Below are positions 6,377 to 7,389 of a stretch of 7,389 bases of DNA, piece by piece. Position 1 is the first letter of the stretch; every line of letters begins with the position of its first letter. Both the position numbers and the translations under genes were made by a program. The notes under the pieces are model-generated. The model did no database searches. It was not told the origin of the DNA and saw nothing but the letters and a program-made list of their open reading frames with translations. The stretch lies in contig CAMOXP010000064.1 in assembly GCA_946629205.1 (NCBI GenBank), positions 1-7,389 on the forward strand, in the 5' to 3' direction. The stretch is from an uncultured Bacillota bacterium. GTDB lineage: Bacteria > Bacillota > Clostridia > Peptostreptococcales > Anaerovoracaceae.

Positions 6377-6417
6377 GCGCTTTGTGTGAGTGCGCTTTGT
6401 ATGAATGCGCACTGTAT
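6373..6417 (+). repeat. Three tandem 15-base repeats before the ybaK-like gene
   Basis: Units are GAATGCGCTTTGTGT (6373-6387), GAGTGCGCTTTGTAT (6388-6402) and GAATGCGCACTGTAT (6403-6417), directly abutting the GGAGG of the next gene. Units 1 and 2 differ at two positions. Unit 1 overlaps the -10 element; units 2 and 3 lie in the predicted leader. The tract may be a regulator-binding array or a slippage product. Confidence 0.8.
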
Positions 6418-6428
6418 GGAGGTAGTGA

Positions 6429-6917
6429 ATGGCGATAGAAAAAGTAAAAGAATATTTCCGTCAGTTCGGAATGGAAGACAGAGTCATGGAGTTCGATGTG
6501 TCCAGCGCGACGGTCGATCTGGCAGCGGAAGCGGTCGGCGTAGAAGGCGCGCGCATCTGCAAAACCATGTCCTTCCTGAAGCCTAACGGCGAGGGCGCGA
6601 TCCTCGTGCAGATGGCCGGCGACGGAAGGATCAACAACAGGAAATTCAAGGATCAGTTCGGCTTCAAGGCGAAGATGCTGAAGCCCGATGAGGTTTTGGA
6701 ATACACAGGACACGCCATCGGCGGCGTTTGTGCTTTTGCATTGACGCGTGATGATGTGGACGTATACTGCGATGAGACTCTCAAGCGTTTCGAGACCGTG
6801 TTCCCGGCGTGCGGCTCCAGCAACAGCGCTATCGAACTGACCTGCGATGAAATATACAAGTATTCGAACGCGATCGGCTGGGTGGATATCTGCAAACTGC
6901 CGGAAGAGGAGGCGTAA
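6429..6917 (+). CDS. YbaK/EbsC family (prolyl-tRNA editing-like) deacylase
   Basis: A 162-aa cytoplasmic protein of the YbaK/aminoacyl-tRNA deacylase superfamily, which hydrolyses mischarged aminoacyl-tRNA in trans (Cys-tRNA-Pro for YbaK, Ala-tRNA-Pro for ProXp). Seen: the fold signature with the conserved lysine at Lys45 in ICKTMSFL, NRKFKDQFGFKAKML in the middle, and the glycine loop GHAIGGVCAF at 94-103, where many relatives have a proline before the Phe. The C-terminal part is Cys-rich for the family (Cys114, Cys128, Cys139, Cys155). Length fits stand-alone members. Substrate cannot be told from sequence. ATG 6429 follows GGAGG (6418-6422) by six bases. hypC begins three bases after its stop codon, and the ribosome-binding site of hypC lies within this gene, so the two are almost certainly co-transcribed and perhaps translationally coupled. 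That context suggests a link to hydrogenase biogenesis, but this is only guilt by association. Confidence 0.88.
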   Translation: MAIEKVKEYFRQFGMEDRVMEFDVSSATVDLAAEAVGVEGARICKTMSFLKPNGEGAILVQMAGDGRINNRKFKDQFGFKAKMLKPDEVLEYTGHAIGGVCAFALTRDDVDVYCDETLKRFETVFPACGSSNSAIELTCDEIYKYSNAIGWVDICKLPEEEA

Positions 6918-6920
6918 GCA

Positions 6921-7136
6921 ATGTGCGTAGCGATCCCCGGCAGGGTGACGGAAATTGACGGCGTGACCGCCAAGGTGGATTTCAACGGAAATCTCGTCAA
7001 TGTGAATATCGGACTGGTGGCGCCCGAGGTGGGCCAGTACGTACTGGTGCACGCGGGCTGCGCCATTGAAGTCATGGAAAAAGAACAGGCTCAGGAAATC
7101 ATCGACCTGTTCGCGGATCTGGAGGAGCTGGCGTAA
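6921..7136 (+). CDS. hypC: Hydrogenase maturation chaperone HypC
   Basis: A 71-aa HypC/HybG/HupF family protein. It begins MCVAIPG, the family signature in which Cys2 (after Met removal, the N-terminal Cys) binds iron, and carries VLVHAGCAI with His44, matching the conserved His of E. coli HypC. HypC forms a complex with HypD where the Fe(CN)2CO group of [NiFe]-hydrogenase is built, then delivers it to the hydrogenase large subunit. The length is near the family norm, without a C-terminal extension. AGGAGG (6907-6912) stands eight bases upstream. hypD follows after 14 bases, the usual pairing. The genome should therefore encode a [NiFe]-hydrogenase plus HypA, B, E and F, none of which is in this window. 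Confidence 0.96.
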   Translation: MCVAIPGRVTEIDGVTAKVDFNGNLVNVNIGLVAPEVGQYVLVHAGCAIEVMEKEQAQEIIDLFADLEELA

Positions 7137-7150
7137 GCCGGAGGTATCAG

Positions 7151-7389
7151 ATGGATATAGCGCAGGTAATCGACTACCTAAAATCATATGACGGAAGACA
7201 GCTTAAGCTGATGGAAGTTTGCGGCACTCACACTGCCGCAATTTTTAAGAACGGCATCCGCGATTTGATCTCGCCGAAGATCAAGCTGATCTCGGGCCCG
7301 GGATGTCCCGTATGCGTGACGCCGACGGCTTTCATTGACAAATGCGTTTCTTATGCAAAAGCCCCAAACTGTGAGCTGCTCACCTTTGG
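7151..7389 (+). CDS. hypD: Hydrogenase maturation protein HypD (5' part, cut by window end)
   Basis: The first 79 codons are present and the frame is open at the window edge. HypD is the [4Fe-4S] scaffold which, with HypC, holds the iron while CN and CO ligands are added. Seen: Cys24 in MEVCGTHTAAI, and Cys52 and Cys55 in SGPGCPVCVTP. Their spacing (28 and 3 residues) equals that of Cys41, Cys69 and Cys72 in E. coli HypD, so the catalytic cysteines are intact. GGAGG (7140-7144) stands six bases before ATG. Full members are about 350-370 residues, so most of the protein, including the iron-sulfur cysteines near the C-terminus, lies outside. Confidence 0.96.
   Translation, partial: MDIAQVIDYLKSYDGRQLKLMEVCGTHTAAIFKNGIRDLISPKIKLISGPGCPVCVTPTAFIDKCVSYAKAPNCELLTF

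Noticed and set aside
6373..6417. CRISPR-like array
   Set aside because: The 15-base units are contiguous, with no spacers, and number only three.
6367..6438. 22-codon leader peptide with ECALY repeats
   Set aside because: The only start is a GTG without a ribosome-binding site, located upstream of the predicted transcript start. The repetition is explained by the DNA repeats.
6339..7187. Minus-strand open frame of 282 codons across the ybaK-like, hypC and hypD start
   Set aside because: It is a shadow of three well-identified + strand genes. Its C-terminal AHS-repeat is just the 15-base repeat read backwards.

Overview
The window reads as a chromosomal segment of a Gram-positive, probably anaerobic Firmicute (Clostridia-like). 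Reasons, all indirect: strong AGGAGG-type ribosome-binding sites, TTG used as a start, AT-rich intergenic DNA with near-consensus sigma-A promoters around genes of moderate-to-high GC, a Clostridia-style hybrid kinase, and hydrogenase-maturation genes. Species or genus cannot be named from this sequence. All recognised genes are on the + strand, and no gene-free stretch exceeds 300 bases.

Layout. 1-130: unresolved sequence, possibly the end of an upstream gene. 131-811: radC (JAB/MPN-type RadC family). 911-1630: an orphan MinD/ParA-family ATPase that lacks the C-terminal membrane-targeting tail of MinD. 1631-1798: an AT-rich control region with a degenerate 12-base repeat tract, a perfect consensus promoter (TTGACA-17-TATAAT), a second extended -10 promoter, and a long dyad that ends in eight Ts and overlaps both -10 elements. 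1799-3532: a bicistronic sodium-symporter operon, made of a 12-helix NSS transporter and a one-helix MetS-type small subunit, closed by a textbook terminator at 3546-3575. 3670-6342: an orphan membrane hybrid histidine kinase (Cache-like sensor, HisKA, HATPase, two receiver domains) behind its own extended -10 promoter. 6343-6428: a promoter and three 15-base direct repeats. 6429-7389: a tightly packed operon of a YbaK/EbsC-type deacylase, hypC, and the start of hypD, which runs off the window.

How the genes fit together. Three transcription units are well delimited: the NSS pair imports an amino-acid-like substrate with Na+; the kinase senses an extracytoplasmic signal but has no partner here; and the last operon contributes to [NiFe]-hydrogenase cofactor assembly (HypC-HypD carries the Fe(CN)2CO group), with an aminoacyl-ester deacylase homologue as first gene. 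No complete novel system is evident. The least explained items are the dyad over the transporter promoters, the 15-base repeats before the hyp operon, the YbaK-hyp linkage, and the tail-less MinD homologue next to radC.
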